This document shows positions 33,643 to 43,111 of a stretch of DNA of 64,000 nt, one piece after another; positions within the stretch are counted from its first letter, which is position 1; each line of letters opens with the position of its first letter. Both the position numbers and the translations under genes were made by a program. Source of the stretch: Codonopsis lanceolata (taxonomy: Eukaryota; Streptophyta; Magnoliopsida; Asterales; Campanulaceae); assembly GCA_013146195.2 (NCBI GenBank), contig CM028381.1, forward strand, positions 61,758,744 to 61,822,743, read 5' to 3'. The notes under the pieces were generated by a model, which worked only from the letters and a program-made list of their open reading frames with translations, ran no database searches and had not been told where the DNA came from.

Positions 33643-34754
33643 CATCTGCCATGCGAGAGGAAGGAGGACTTCAGAAACCCATCTACTATGTATCACATGC
33701 ACTAACTGAAGTAGAAACGAGGTACATGCACATCGAGAAGGTGATTCTCGCGCTAATGATAACGGCGAGAAAACTGAAGCCGTATTTCAAAGCCCATGAA
33801 ATCGGGGTTTATACCGACTTGCCTCTGCGAAGAATATTACACAGGCCTGATGTTGCTGGAAGAATGATGAAGTGGGCCATCGAGTTGACGGAGTATGCAA
33901 TTGTTTACCTTCCAAGAAAAACCATCAGAGCTCAAATCTTGGCTGATTTCATTGCCGAAGCCTCCTTCACCTCGGCAGAAGGAGAAAGCGATGCGCCAGA
34001 TCAAGGACCTTCCACAAGCGAGCAAGTGCCCAGGCAAGAGTGTCCTCGCAAAACGCGACCACCTCAGCCCTGGACATTGTTCGTAGATGGATCATCCAGC
34101 AAAAATGGAAACGGAGCGGGCATTCTCCTCATTACACCAGATGGAACGGAAATCAGTAAGGCCTTGAAACTGAATTTCCCAGCGTCGAACAACGTCGCCG
34201 AGTACGAAGCCTTGATAGCCGGTGTTGAACTGGCCGCCGAGATAGGGGCTACTCAAATCTTGATCTTCAGCGACTCCCAGCTCGTCGTGAAGCAGATTTC
34301 GGGGGAGTATGGGGTAAACCACCCAACCCTCGACAAGTACCGAGAACTAGCCGTGGGTGTCCTCGCACAATTTGAATACTGGGAGTTGGAACAAATAGGA
34401 AGGGCGGAAAACACAAAGGCAGACCACCTCTCGAAAATGGCCACGAGTGAGCTCGGCGAGCTCCCCCCAGAAACATGGATTGAAATCCTGGACACCCCGT
34501 CCATTGATAAAGAGAAGGTATTGATGCTGGAACAGGCGACGGAGTGTTGGATCGATGACATCAAAAGGTACATCGACCAGGGGACACTACCGAGCGACAA
34601 AGAACAGGGATGGGCAATGGCAAGAAGGTCAGCCAGATACACTTTAATCGGGGACATACTATACAGGCGGTCCTTCACTAAGCCTCTTAAGGTGTGTTCG
34701 ACCAGAAATCACACAAGGATTACTAGCCGAGGTACATGGAGGGGTATGTGGTAG
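33640..34754 (+). CDS. T1 RNase H and second, archaeal-type RNase H
   Basis: The open frame begins at 33531 but is homologous only from about 33640. The first part (YYVSHALTEVETRYMHIEK, TARKLKPYFKAHEIGVYTDLPL) is the gypsy RNase H, followed by LADFIAE. After a Pro/Ser-rich linker a second RNase H starts at about 34075: FVDGSSS (catalytic Asp near 34087), NVAEYEALIAG (Glu), IFSDSQLVVKQ (Asp) and NTKADHLSKMA. The acidic residues DEDD-type are all visible. A second RNase H is characteristic of the Tat clade. The frame leaves the integrase frame near 34690 and stops at 34754. Confidence 0.85.
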
Positions 34755-35778
34755 CCATCCAGGGGCTCGAACTTTGGCCGACAGGGTCATTTTCCACGGT
34801 TACTATTGGCCGACACTGAGAAAGGATGCCGAGGTATATGCCAGAAAGTGCGACAAGTGTCAAAGGTTCGCTAATATTCCAAGATTACCCTCGGCACCTC
34901 AAACACCGGTAATCGCAGCATGGCCTTTCGAAATGTGGGGACTGGACCTAATCGGGCCATTCCCCCTCGCCAAAGGAAAGAACAAGTTTGTGATAGTGGC
35001 GGTGGACTACTTCACGAAATGGATCGAGGCCAAACCCTTAGCAAGCATCACCGAACAAAGGGCCATCGACTTCATTCGAGACAATGTCCTCTGCAGATAT
35101 GGATTACCGAGAGCCATTGTATCAGACCACGGCACACAGTTTTCAAAAAGATTCACGGCCAGTTGCGAGGAAAGAGGAATTCGACATTGGAAGTCCTCGG
35201 TAGCACACCCCCAAGGGAACGGCCAAGCGGAGGCCGGAAACAAGCAAATACTTCATGCCTTGAAAAGAAGGTTAGATGACAAGAAAGGTGCTTGGCTCGA
35301 GGAGCTTCCGGCCGTTTTATGGGCAATCCGAACGTCTCGCCGAGGCTCAACCGAGGAAACGCCTTTCTCCTTGACATATGGAACCGAGGCCATGGCCCCG
35401 GTCGAAATGGCTCTCCCCACTGCAAGAGTCATCCATTTCAATGAAGAGGCGAACACAGAATCAAGGACTCTGGACCTTGATTACCTTGAAGAAAGAAGGC
35501 TCGAAACCCGGATGAAGGCTATCAACTACAAAAAGCTAGCTAAAGCCCATCATGACAAAAGGGTGAATCCTCGCACGTTCTCGGTCGGCGACCTAGTGTT
35601 GAGAAAAATCGAAGTAACAGGCAACAAGCCGGGAAGAAACAAGCTTTCTCCCAATTGGGAAGGACCGTACAAAATCACAGACAGCATTCGAGCAGGAACC
35701 TACAGGCTCGCGAAACCAGATGGAACCCCTCTAAAAAACCCTTGGCATTCAGACCACTTGAAAAAGTATTATCAATGA
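34690..35778 (+). CDS. T1 integrase
   Basis: The longest frame starts at the Met at 34774, but the zinc-binding HHCC segment begins a little upstream in the same frame (EVHGG from about 34725, then CDKCQ near 34850). The core has GLDLIGPF (first Asp), YFTKWIEAKPL, IVSDHGTQF (second Asp) and NGQAEAGNK (catalytic Glu). The C-terminal part has the GPY/F-type LSPNWEGPYKI and ends HSDHLKKYYQ at a TGA. No chromodomain is present, as expected for the Tat clade. All three DDE residues are kept, so the domain itself looks intact. Confidence 0.88.
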   Translation, partial: RCVRPEITQGLLAEVHGGVCGSHPGARTLADRVIFHGYYWPTLRKDAEVYARKCDKCQRFANIPRLPSAPQTPVIAAWPFEMWGLDLIGPFPLAKGKNKFVIVAVDYFTKWIEAKPLASITEQRAIDFIRDNVLCRYGLPRAIVSDHGTQFSKRFTASCEERGIRHWKSSVAHPQGNGQAEAGNKQILHALKRRLDDKKGAWLEELPAVLWAIRTSRRGSTEETPFSLTYGTEAMAPVEMALPTARVIHFNEEANTESRTLDLDYLEERRLETRMKAINYKKLAKAHHDKRVNPRTFSVGDLVLRKIEVTGNKPGRNKLSPNWEGPYKITDSIRAGTYRLAKPDGTPLKNPWHSDHLKKYYQ

Positions 35779-35839
35779 TCTGTAATCTTCTTATATGAAA
35801 GAAAATTTTCAAGTGAAAAAACTTGTTCAAACCTTGTAT

Positions 35840-36264
35840 TCAAGACCGCTTTGTCTCGCCAAAACGAGATCGCATTGTCTCGCCAAAACGAGATCGCATT
35901 GTCTCGCCAATATGAGATCGCATTGTCTCACCAAAACGAGATCGCATTGTCTCGCCAAATACGAGACCGAATTGTCTCGCCAATAACGAGACCGCATTGT
36001 CTCGCCAAAACGAGATCGCATTGTCTCGCCAAATATGAGATCGCATTGTCTCACCAAAACGAGATCGCATTATCTCGCCAAATACGAGACCGAATTGTCT
36101 CGCCAATAACGAGACCGCATTGTCTCGCCAAAAACGAGATCGCATTGTCTCGCCAAATAACGAGACCGCATTGTCTCGCCAATACGAGATCGCATTATCT
36201 CGCCAATACGAGACCGCATTGTCTCGACAAAACGAGATCGCACTGTCTCGCCAATTCAAGACCG
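35840..36264 (+). repeat. Tandem array of hairpin-forming 24-bp units
   Basis: Seventeen copies of a 24-26 bp unit, TCTCGCCAAAACGAGATCGCATTG in its commonest form by halves TCTCGCCAAAACGAGA and TCGCATTG. Each unit contains the dyad TCTCG...CGAGA. Units 3-7 and 8-12 form a duplicated higher-order block of about 122 bp. The array lies between the end of integrase and the end of the antisense ORF, the hypervariable region known in Tat elements as a source of satellite repeats. Confidence 0.9.
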
Positions 36265-36427
36265 CTTATATATAGGCAGAAAACACTTGCATCATACAGA
36301 AGAAAATATTTGCATATTGAAAAAAAAACTAACTGGGAACAAAAACATACTTGCAATTTACACTAAAAATAAAAGATTACATATAACCATTGTTTGAAAC
36401 CATTGTCTTTAAGATACTAAAACTTTC
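36265..36427. other. Spacer between tandem array and antisense ORF
   Basis: AT-rich, no ORF. It is the likely shared 3' end of the convergent plus-strand pol transcript and minus-strand antisense transcript. Confidence 0.35.
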
Positions 36428-37264
36428 CTAAGCTAAGTCCCCTCCCCTCTCCCGGGCCTCCTCCTCGCGAGCAGCCACCTGCTCAGAAATGTACTGGCTC
36501 TGAGACAGCTCCTCCCTGCTCGTTTTCTGGCCTTCCAACTCGGCCATTAACTGATCACCAACGAAATGCGCCTGTGGAGGGGTGGCCTGCCTCGGCACCG
36601 TGAAGCGACGGTAGCTATCCTTTATATAGGCGTTTTCCTGAGCCAACAAGGCAAAAAGATTGTTCGCCTCGGCAGGAGGAGGCAGCCACTCAGGAGCTTG
36701 AACTACAGCATCGGCATCCCTTATCTGGCCAAGCTCGGCGTCATCGAACGGTACCAACGAGGAGACGCCTCGGCATTCCGGGCCGAAAGAAGCAAGATTC
36801 GCCATCTTCACCACTTCCGACATCGGCACACCCATCGCCACCACCGCTCGGAAAGCCTGAACTCGGCTCGTCTCCATATAATCCAGAGCCTCCACCTCAT
36901 AAGCAAGCGAGCTCCGATACCTCGCCAAGACTTGCTCCTCGCTAGGCTTCGCCGAAAGCTCGGCCTTCAAGTTATCATTCTCACCCATCACTCCCTTAAG
37001 CTTGGCCTCGAGCTCGGTCACCCTGCGCTCCCGCTCGCTAGCTTTGTCCTTCAGCATCTGCTCCCGCGCTAGCCAAGCCGTCTTCTCGGCAGAAAGTTGA
37101 GAGACCTCTTCAGTCTTCAATCGTAAATCCCCTTCCAAGGACTTCACTTTCTCAGCACCAGAAGAAATCTCCCCCTTCGCACTTGTCAGAGCCCTCTCCA
37201 GTCCCCGCACGGACTCGGTAGCCTTATTCAGCTTATCATGATAGGCCGCGATGCCGACCCCGAG
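36428..37264 (-). CDS. T1 antisense ORF, 3' exon (coiled coil)
   Basis: The frame starts upstream at 37345, but the first 27 residues (poly-Phe) derive from a pyrimidine-rich intron end. The exon proper begins LGVGIAAYHDKLNK after TTCTGCAG. About 100 residues then show a regular heptad-like Leu/Glu/Lys pattern (VRGLERALTSAKGEISSGAEK to LEAKLKGVMGENDNLKAELS), followed by a less charged part and a Gln/Glu-rich tail ending at 36428. It would be a cytoplasmic or nuclear coiled-coil protein. Antisense ORF proteins of Tat elements have no established role. Confidence 0.65.
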   Translation of the reverse strand, partial: LGVGIAAYHDKLNKATESVRGLERALTSAKGEISSGAEKVKSLEGDLRLKTEEVSQLSAEKTAWLAREQMLKDKASERERRVTELEAKLKGVMGENDNLKAELSAKPSEEQVLARYRSSLAYEVEALDYMETSRVQAFRAVVAMGVPMSEVVKMANLASFGPECRGVSSLVPFDDAELGQIRDADAVVQAPEWLPPPAEANNLFALLAQENAYIKDSYRRFTVPRQATPPQAHFVGDQLMAELEGQKTSREELSQSQYISEQVAAREEEARERGGDLA

Positions 37265-37323
37265 CTGCAGAAGCAAAGCCAAACTAAGCGAACCAAAAAA
37301 AAAAAAGAGAGAAATTAGGTTAC
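37265..37323 (-). other. Candidate intron in T1 antisense ORF
   Basis: On the minus strand GAG|GTAACC at 37323 and a pyrimidine-rich stretch ending TTCTGCAG at 37265 give a GT-AG intron of 59 nt. Removing it joins LCGLALSE to LGVGIAAY in frame, a natural-looking sequence. Short for a plant intron, but both sites are good. Confidence 0.55.
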
Positions 37324-37803
37324 CTCGCTCAAAGCAAGCCCGCAAAGATCTTGCAATTGAAACGCCTGGGCGGGCCGCATTGTCTTCAAAGCCGCGGCCG
37401 GCACCCCCTCGCCGAGTAGCCGTTGCCCATAGCCTGTAAAGTCGGCAGGAAAGTTATTTATTATTTTGACGATGTGTCCGACAACGTGCTCACTATCAGA
37501 CACCACATCGCGAGGGGAGATGGTACAGAAGTCATCTCGGGGTCAGCATGAACGGAAGAGGGCGGAAGCCAAGCTTGAGTCTTCTGCCTCTTAGCCTTCG
37601 GAGCATCACCGCAGTCCTTTGCCTTGGCGGAAGGGGCCAGGGAGGAGGTAAAGGGGCCACCTTGGTGGGATCTTCCAAAACGCCGACAGTAGGCAACGCT
37701 CCCCCATTTCCATCCTTAGCCGCCGAGGCTCTAAGTTCGGCATTTCTTCGTTCCTCCTCGGCCTTTAATTTGGCCAGAACGACATCTCGTGAAACAGCCA
37801 TCT
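37324..37803 (-). CDS. T1 antisense ORF, middle exon region
   Basis: From AGATGGCTGTTTC at 37803, one frame gives AVSRDVVLAKLKAEEERRNAEL, then a Pro-rich part and a basic LRRLRGRRLKL; it ends at a stop near 37532. The sequel DVVSDSEHVVGHIVKIINNF (37520 onward) is in another frame and runs into the candidate donor at 37323. One frameshift near 37549 separates the two. No known domain apart from similarity in layout to Tat antisense ORFs. Confidence 0.5.
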
Positions 37804-37898
37804 CTACAAAAAATAGGAAGGTCGCATCAGTACTCAAAAAAGACGAATTCAACAAAAAACCAAAAGAAACAAACAAAACAGGAATAAACAAAATCGAC
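37804..37898 (-). other. Candidate second intron in T1 antisense ORF
   Basis: Minus strand CATCAG|GTCGAT at 37898 to TTTTTTGTAG at 37804; 95 nt, T-rich (many TTTG runs). The donor is not the consensus GTAAGT, so the exact boundary is uncertain. Confidence 0.4.
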
Positions 37899-39585
37899 CT
37901 GATGTCGGGCACTCGAGCCCGTCTATACCCTCACATCTCGGACACACCGAGCCAAACACCCAACCCTCGTGCAAGGTCCAGCCATCTCGGCTCACGTACT
38001 GAAAATTCGAATATGCCCTCTGCACCCCCTCAACATCAACTGCCGAAAGCCAGAACCTTGATAGGAGGCCCTCATCCTCCACTATGGCCTTCCAATTATA
38101 GGACCAAATTTGCACCCCTTCATCGTCGAGCAAGGGGGCCTCGATAGCAATCCTCGTAGCTTTCGGCGGGATTTAAAGTCTTCGATCCCTCGAGAGACCG
38201 TGAGGTTTTCCTTCAGGAACCTCAAAGTTCCACCCCCGGCTCGACTCCACGAGCAGAACCTTCTCGGACCACCTGTGGTCTTTGTTCCCAAAACTCGCCA
38301 AAAGAGGGAATCCCCGAGGATGCCGAAGAACAGTCAGCCGGTTCATAGAGATGCTGACCTTGTAGTAATAGCAAAAGAGGCCCAATGTAGGCTCGAATCC
38401 CTTCGCTCGGGTGCAGACAGCAAAACTCACCAAGGCTCGGGTCAAATTGGGCGAGAGATCCAGAGGAAGTGAACTCGTCTGGGTCAAAAATTCGCAGAGG
38501 AAAGGGTCGAGGGGCAAGCGCAGCCCGGAAAACTCGAAGAGACTGGAATAAAAGGCAACATGGCTACGAAGGCCCCGCAGCTCGGAAATCCCAAATCTCG
38601 AATCTGGAACGGAACCTCGGAAAACATCAGAGCCATACACCCGCGACCACGCCTCCACATCTGCCAAACCTATCTTATTTTCGAAGGGCCTCAAAACGCG
38701 AGGCACCCTCTCACCCTCGTCCCCATCTCTCCCTGAAACAGAAGCCTCAGCTCCACTAGCCATCCTGTCGAGTTGTCGTTGCCGCAAACTTCTTTCAATC
38801 TGCCGAAAGTGCAAGACCCTCTCCCTGGTAAAAAATTGAGTAATCAGACTTAAGCCAATACGAACTCGGCACGTAAACACTCTCATAGGGGCGTCAGATG
38901 GATAGTCCGGGGCAGAAAAAACTTCGTCGCCGAACTTCCAGTGCGGGCTAACCTTCACCCCATAACTCGCAAGGAGAAACCTCGCTTGCCGAGGAGTAAC
39001 CGCCACCCATCTATCCTCGCACTGCCTATACATAGGACCACCGCGAGGAGACTTCCCAAAGACTGACTCAACAAAGGGGCCCTTACCATCCGAGTCTAAG
39101 GAAGAAATCGAGCATGACCCAGAGCTCTCCGAGCTAAGAGGACCCACGGTCGTCTCCTTATAGATCACGGTATCCACCACAATCTCCTCGGCCAAACAAA
39201 CTTTCACCTCCACACCTCTCCAAGCGGGACCGCGAGGTACAGACTCGGCCTCATCATCACATAGGTCGCCGCTCTCAAAACCGCCGAGGTCGATGTCCTG
39301 GGCATCATTCTCGGCCGAAACCGCTGGAGTACCCTCGCCTAAAGGACGGGCTACGCCTCGAAAGGGTACCAGGGCACGAGAAAGATCCTCGGCCACCGGA
39401 AACTCACTCGGAATGTTCTCGGCCGAGGCAGAAGCCTCGGCCACGTTACTGGGAAGAAAAAGAGGAGGACTCCTAACCGAAACGGGTATTCTAATAACCC
39501 TGTTCCAGTAATCTATCAGTTCCATGGAGGAACTGCTAGAAGAAGATGAAGATGAAAAAACGGGAAAAGGAATCCTACGAGACAT
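37899..39585 (-). CDS. T1 antisense ORF, 5' exon
   Basis: Open from the ATG at 39585 to a stop at 38173 (470 codons); a second Met (MELIDYWNRV) follows a Ser run. The N-terminal 130 residues are acidic and low-complexity. From about residue 195 a globular part begins (WVAVTPRQARFLLASYGVKV) and includes FSGLRLPLDPFLCEFL near residue 365, the core shared with the T2 antisense ORF at 1-1162. The frame breaks near 38190, and the continuation (LLDDEGVQIWSYNWKAIVEDEG, to 37899) is in another frame. This resembles plant transposon-associated proteins of unknown function. It lies opposite to the main genes of T1. Confidence 0.7.
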
Positions 39586-40390
39586 ACTACTCTAGAAAGA
39601 AAAGCAAAGGAAAGAAACCGTACCAAATGAAGTCAAACTGGAAGACCGCCGGGGAAATCTACGAGAAAGTGGGAAAATTCGCCTTAAAAATGATAAAGAT
39701 ACCGGAAAAAGTTAAAAACCCCAAATCGGAGAAAAACCCAAACCCAGTATCGGGCCGGAAAAACACTAAAATCACCGTAGAAACCACCCGGGGAAGAGGA
39801 AGAACGTGGAAAACGTGGAAAAGGGTAGAGAAACACTTACGGTTTTCGAGGTAAACAAGGAGGTGAACGGAATGAAGCTGCCGGAATGCTGCCGGAAATC
39901 GCTCGAAACAGTGGAAGAATCTGGTATAGAGAGAAATGAGAACGGTAAACAGTAAAAAATAAAAAAGAAGACTCTTATACCCCCCCTGCAACAACATTGT
40001 TTTGAACCGGGGCCCCGGAAATTCATCGGGCCGACCCGCGTGTTTTTTCAGAACCAACAAAATTTTGCCACGTCATCATTTTCTCTGGATTCGAGACGCG
40101 GAAAAAGGCGGCATCAAAAACTTTTCGAAATTCGAAAAGCCGCCCAAAAACGAAAACCAAGAAACCGCAAAAAACCCTCATTTAATGAACTGACAGCCTG
40201 AAAAGACGAAACGTCCTGATTGTACAGATATTCAAAAACATCCCATAAACTTCCAACATATCTCGTCAGAAATACTCGGCATCAGCCTCGAATTCGAAAA
40301 CCATAAAGCTGTCCTCGGCCAGAAACATAACACCGACCTCCTACCATCAAGCAATGATATTACTTATTACCTTCTCGACGTCGAGCAGCC
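39586..40390 (-). promoter_or_regulatory. Upstream region of the T1 antisense ORF
   Basis: Non-coding on the minus strand and therefore the likely promoter and leader of the antisense gene; on the plus strand it is the 3' untranslated region of T1. Lys-rich plus-strand frames (39546-39854) look incidental. No clear TATA box was fixed. Confidence 0.4.
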
Positions 40391-40407
40391 AAAAAGTAGA
40401 GGGCCAC
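40391..40407 (+). promoter_or_regulatory. Polypurine tract of T1
   Basis: AAAAAGTAGAGGGCCAC directly before the 3' LTR, matching the layout of T2 (1981-1998). Confidence 0.7.
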
Positions 40408-41163
40408 TGAAAGAATTAAACCGAGGGATTGACCCTCGGCACGCCAAGGACCCGACCCTCGGCACAAAAGAGGGTCCCACCTGAAGAGCCACCAGTAGCG
40501 AGGATAGGACCACTCACCCCTAAGCAAAATCACTTCAACCTCGACATCATGACCCTCGGCACTGTGACGAGCCCAGCCACGACTGGCCTAAAAGACCACG
40601 GGCACCCTCGGCCTCGCCACCAAATCAGTCTCCATTATCCCCAACCTCGGCAAACCACAAAAGCGTTCGTCACAAGAACCACTCGGCCTCGGCCTCAGAT
40701 CAATCATCCACCTCGACAAACCATTTCCCTAGGCCCGAGAAACCGCTGCACGCCAATACCAACTCTCTGACAAGTGCACAGTTCACTCATTCCTGACGAA
40801 GACCCTCAACGCATTTAATAACCGCCGCTTTATGCTCCCCAATTACTAGCTGCCACGTCGCCATAAACTTCAAGTATAAATATGAGAATGCACATTCAGG
40901 GCAAGGGAAGTAATTTCAGCGATATCACAACTCTCTTATCACAACTTCCTACCAAACTATTATCACTGCCTATTTATTACCAATTCCCCACCGAAAATCT
41001 GACTCTTACGCCGGAGGGTTATAGTCGGGTCAACCCGACACCTTAACGGAGTTTATTGTTTAATTTGTGCAGGTCACGCGAAAAGGACGAACCAGAAGCT
41101 GCCATATCATCCTCGCTCACACGTGGACGACAAGACAGGATCACCACACATTTTGCGTGATCA
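40408..41163 (+). mobile_element. 3' LTR of T1
   Basis: 756 bp, TGAAAGAATT to GCGTGATCA, about 98% identical to the 5' LTR with a few single-base indels. Confidence 0.93.
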
Positions 41164-41168
41164 CACAC
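41164..41168. repeat. Right target-site duplication of T1
   Basis: CACAC, identical to 29064-29068. Confidence 0.9.
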
Positions 41169-41282
41169 AAAATTGTTTCCTAAACTACTTGCAGCCTATA
41201 CAAGGTAACTTTGACTATAATGCATACATTGAATCAAGACTAAACAAAAATAAGAAAAAGCCAAACAAATTCGCACGTTCAC

Positions 41283-41405
41283 AGGTACTGTTTGTGGTGT
41301 AATTGGCGCTATTTGAGCAGAAATGTTGGATTGAGTCTGGCACCTGGGCAGTTGTGATATTGGTAAAATGAGGATTATGAGAAAATGGAATAACAGCATT
41401 TACCC
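41283..41405 (-). pseudogene. 5' fragment of a second CRK gene
   Basis: The minus strand aligns with the first 130 bp of the CRK gene at 44601: signal-peptide region, then TTGCCCAGGTGCCAGACT (AQVPDS) and the FCSNSANYTTNST-like start of the first DUF26 domain. A small deletion shifts the frame within the signal peptide. Homology ends after about 41283, and the rest of the gene is not found leftwards before T1. It is a truncated, oppositely oriented relative of the intact gene, probably non-functional. Confidence 0.7.
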
Positions 41406-42194
41406 AGAGCCCATTGCCATTACTATCTCTACCCTTTTACTCTATGTTTGTTTTTTAAGATGAAGAGGGTTTATCATTTTCTTGTGTTGTAAACACATTG
41501 TTTGTTTGTAAATATTTTTGTTATTATGGTCAACCTAATGATATTAATATATCTCATTTTGGACTTTTTAGGTAGAGCGTATGAAATATATAATTGAAAT
41601 TGGTGTATAGTGTATATATATCCAACTATAAATTAAATGGATTGGTAATTTCAAAAACTCCACATGTACTCAGTATATTTCAAATTGTAAAAATAAACTA
41701 ATCTAAATTAGAGAGAGAATTAATTAGTGCGTGATCATATTAATATACCTACTTATATACAATACAGGGAAAAACAATTTATATACCTACCCACCTCTCA
41801 CATGTTTCAAATATTTCACTCATTGTTGATTCAACAAATCACAGAGAATGTTCAAATCCTACTGTCATTTCAAACTAGAAAAAACGTTTAAATAGATCTA
41901 TCTCGCTTCATTAAAGTTAATTTTTGTTATATTTGTTACATTTTTTTAATTTTTATTATTAAGTAGATTAACAGTTATACATGTTTTATCTTTTTTTCTA
42001 ATTTATGATATATTTACATACTAAATAAATAATACTTCATATATTTTGCTCAAACTTTTGATTTTTCATAACTTAAAAATATAATAACAATAATTTTGTA
42101 AATATCTTATTTAATACGTTGCAACTTGTTTTATTTTTTGATTTTGATTTACTTCTATGTTTTGCTTAAATATTATTTAGATAAAAAATATTTT
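41406..42194. other. AT-rich intergenic region
   Basis: About 0.8 kb with high A+T and no coding signal. It may be the body of the Helitron-like element whose 3' end is at 42228, but no clear 5' terminus was found. Confidence 0.35.
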
Positions 42195-42228
42195 TATTCT
42201 TGCGTTTAACGCACATGTGTAAAACTAG
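42195..42228 (+). mobile_element. Helitron-like 3' terminus
   Basis: The hairpin TGCGT-TTA-ACGCA (42201-42213) is followed after 11 bases by CTAG and then T, the pattern of Helitron 3' ends inserted between A and T. The 5' end was not located. Confidence 0.45.
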
Positions 42229-42902
42229 TTAATGTATCAAATTAGAAGAGTCAATGGCCAATGGGTTCTCAGAATTCATGACATACAAACATCACAAAAC
42301 CCCTCCGCCGCTTTCTACAAATGTTATTAGAAAGAATTATCTATTGCGGGTACAGAAAGAAGATAAATGAAAGCTGTTCAAAGGCCTTGAAGCTAAGACT
42401 TCATAAATAATTTATAATTTTTTCTATAATCTTTAAGTATATATTGAAGACGTATTTTAATAGTTTAATATTATTTAAATAATCCTTATTGGAAAAAAAA
42501 TATAATAATTTTTCCTACCTACACAATTGGTCTCTGTATTTTATAGATATCATTGTATTGATTTAATGGACAATAATAAAAGAACTAGACGGAATGACCA
42601 ATTTTATTGAAATTAGTTGGTTTGAGGGCCACTCTCAAACAATTTTTTGTGCATGGATGAAAACCAAAAAACCCATAATTACCTACCTGCATCAATTGCG
42701 TAGTTTGTCGTCCTTAGAAACTAAAATGGTCCAAGTTATCAGTTTTGTGGTGAGAACGGGATTTAACTTTGTCCGTGCACTTTAATCGTTTACTCCCTCG
42801 TTCCAATAAATGAATTCATATTTGAAAAATTCAATAATTAAGAAACATATAATTAACATTATAATTGATCATGTTATAATAATATTTAATTATAATTAAT
42901 AT
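42229..42902. other. Intergenic region
   Basis: No gene recognised. Near 42791 the sequence TTTACTCCCTCGTTCC resembles a Stowaway MITE end (CTCCCTCCGTCC), but no second end was found. Confidence 0.3.
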
Positions 42903-43106
42903 TGTAACGATCCGAGTCCGAGAGCCCGGTCCGCTACGTATAGCCCACACACTGGCCTAGTGAGCACGCAGCACCTTTGGTGGTGGGTACACCACAAGCC
43001 GACCTAAAAATCCATGAATGATGTTGGTGCCCAGTAGTAACGCATGTCTACCTTATAAATCAAACACAAGTCCCACATCTACCCGATGTGGAATTGGGGT
43101 ATTACA
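42903..43106. mobile_element. Short solo LTR (TRIM-like)
   Basis: 204 bp starting TGTAACGATCC and ending GGGGTATTACA, flanked by the perfect 5-bp duplication AATAT (42898-42902 and 43107-43111). It is GC-rich against AT-rich flanks and non-coding. The ends TGT...ACA and 5-bp duplication fit an LTR rather than a DNA transposon; the short length suggests a TRIM-type family. Confidence 0.75.
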
Positions 43107-43111
43107 AATAT

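Larger units (their letters stand above)
29069..41163 (+). mobile_element. T1, structurally complete Tat-type gypsy retrotransposon
   Basis: 12,095 bp bounded by CACAC duplications, with 757- and 756-bp LTRs that differ at about 13 positions by eye (around 98% identical). The order is 5' LTR, primer site, gag, protease, RT and RNase H, second RNase H, integrase, tandem array, antisense ORF, polypurine tract, 3' LTR. The second RNase H and the antisense ORF before the 3' LTR mark the Tat clade, close to Retand/Grande. The coding regions contain several frame changes. Under a commonly used rate of 1.3e-8 per site per year the LTRs suggest insertion within about the last million years. Confidence 0.92.

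Noticed and set aside
35840..36264. CRISPR-like array
   Set aside because: Units are contiguous with no unique spacers, and it lies inside a eukaryotic retrotransposon.
35851..36366. 171-codon repetitive ORF (and its minus-strand partner 35840-36259)
   Set aside because: Both are translations of the 24-bp tandem array; open only because the unit length is close to a multiple of three.
37548..38147. 199-codon plus-strand ORF in T1
   Set aside because: Overlaps the antisense exons in a non-conserved frame; composition reflects the opposite strand.
42903..43106. Cassandra-type TRIM with 5S rRNA promoter
   Set aside because: The 5S-like internal promoter motifs of Cassandra were not seen; only the short LTR features remain.
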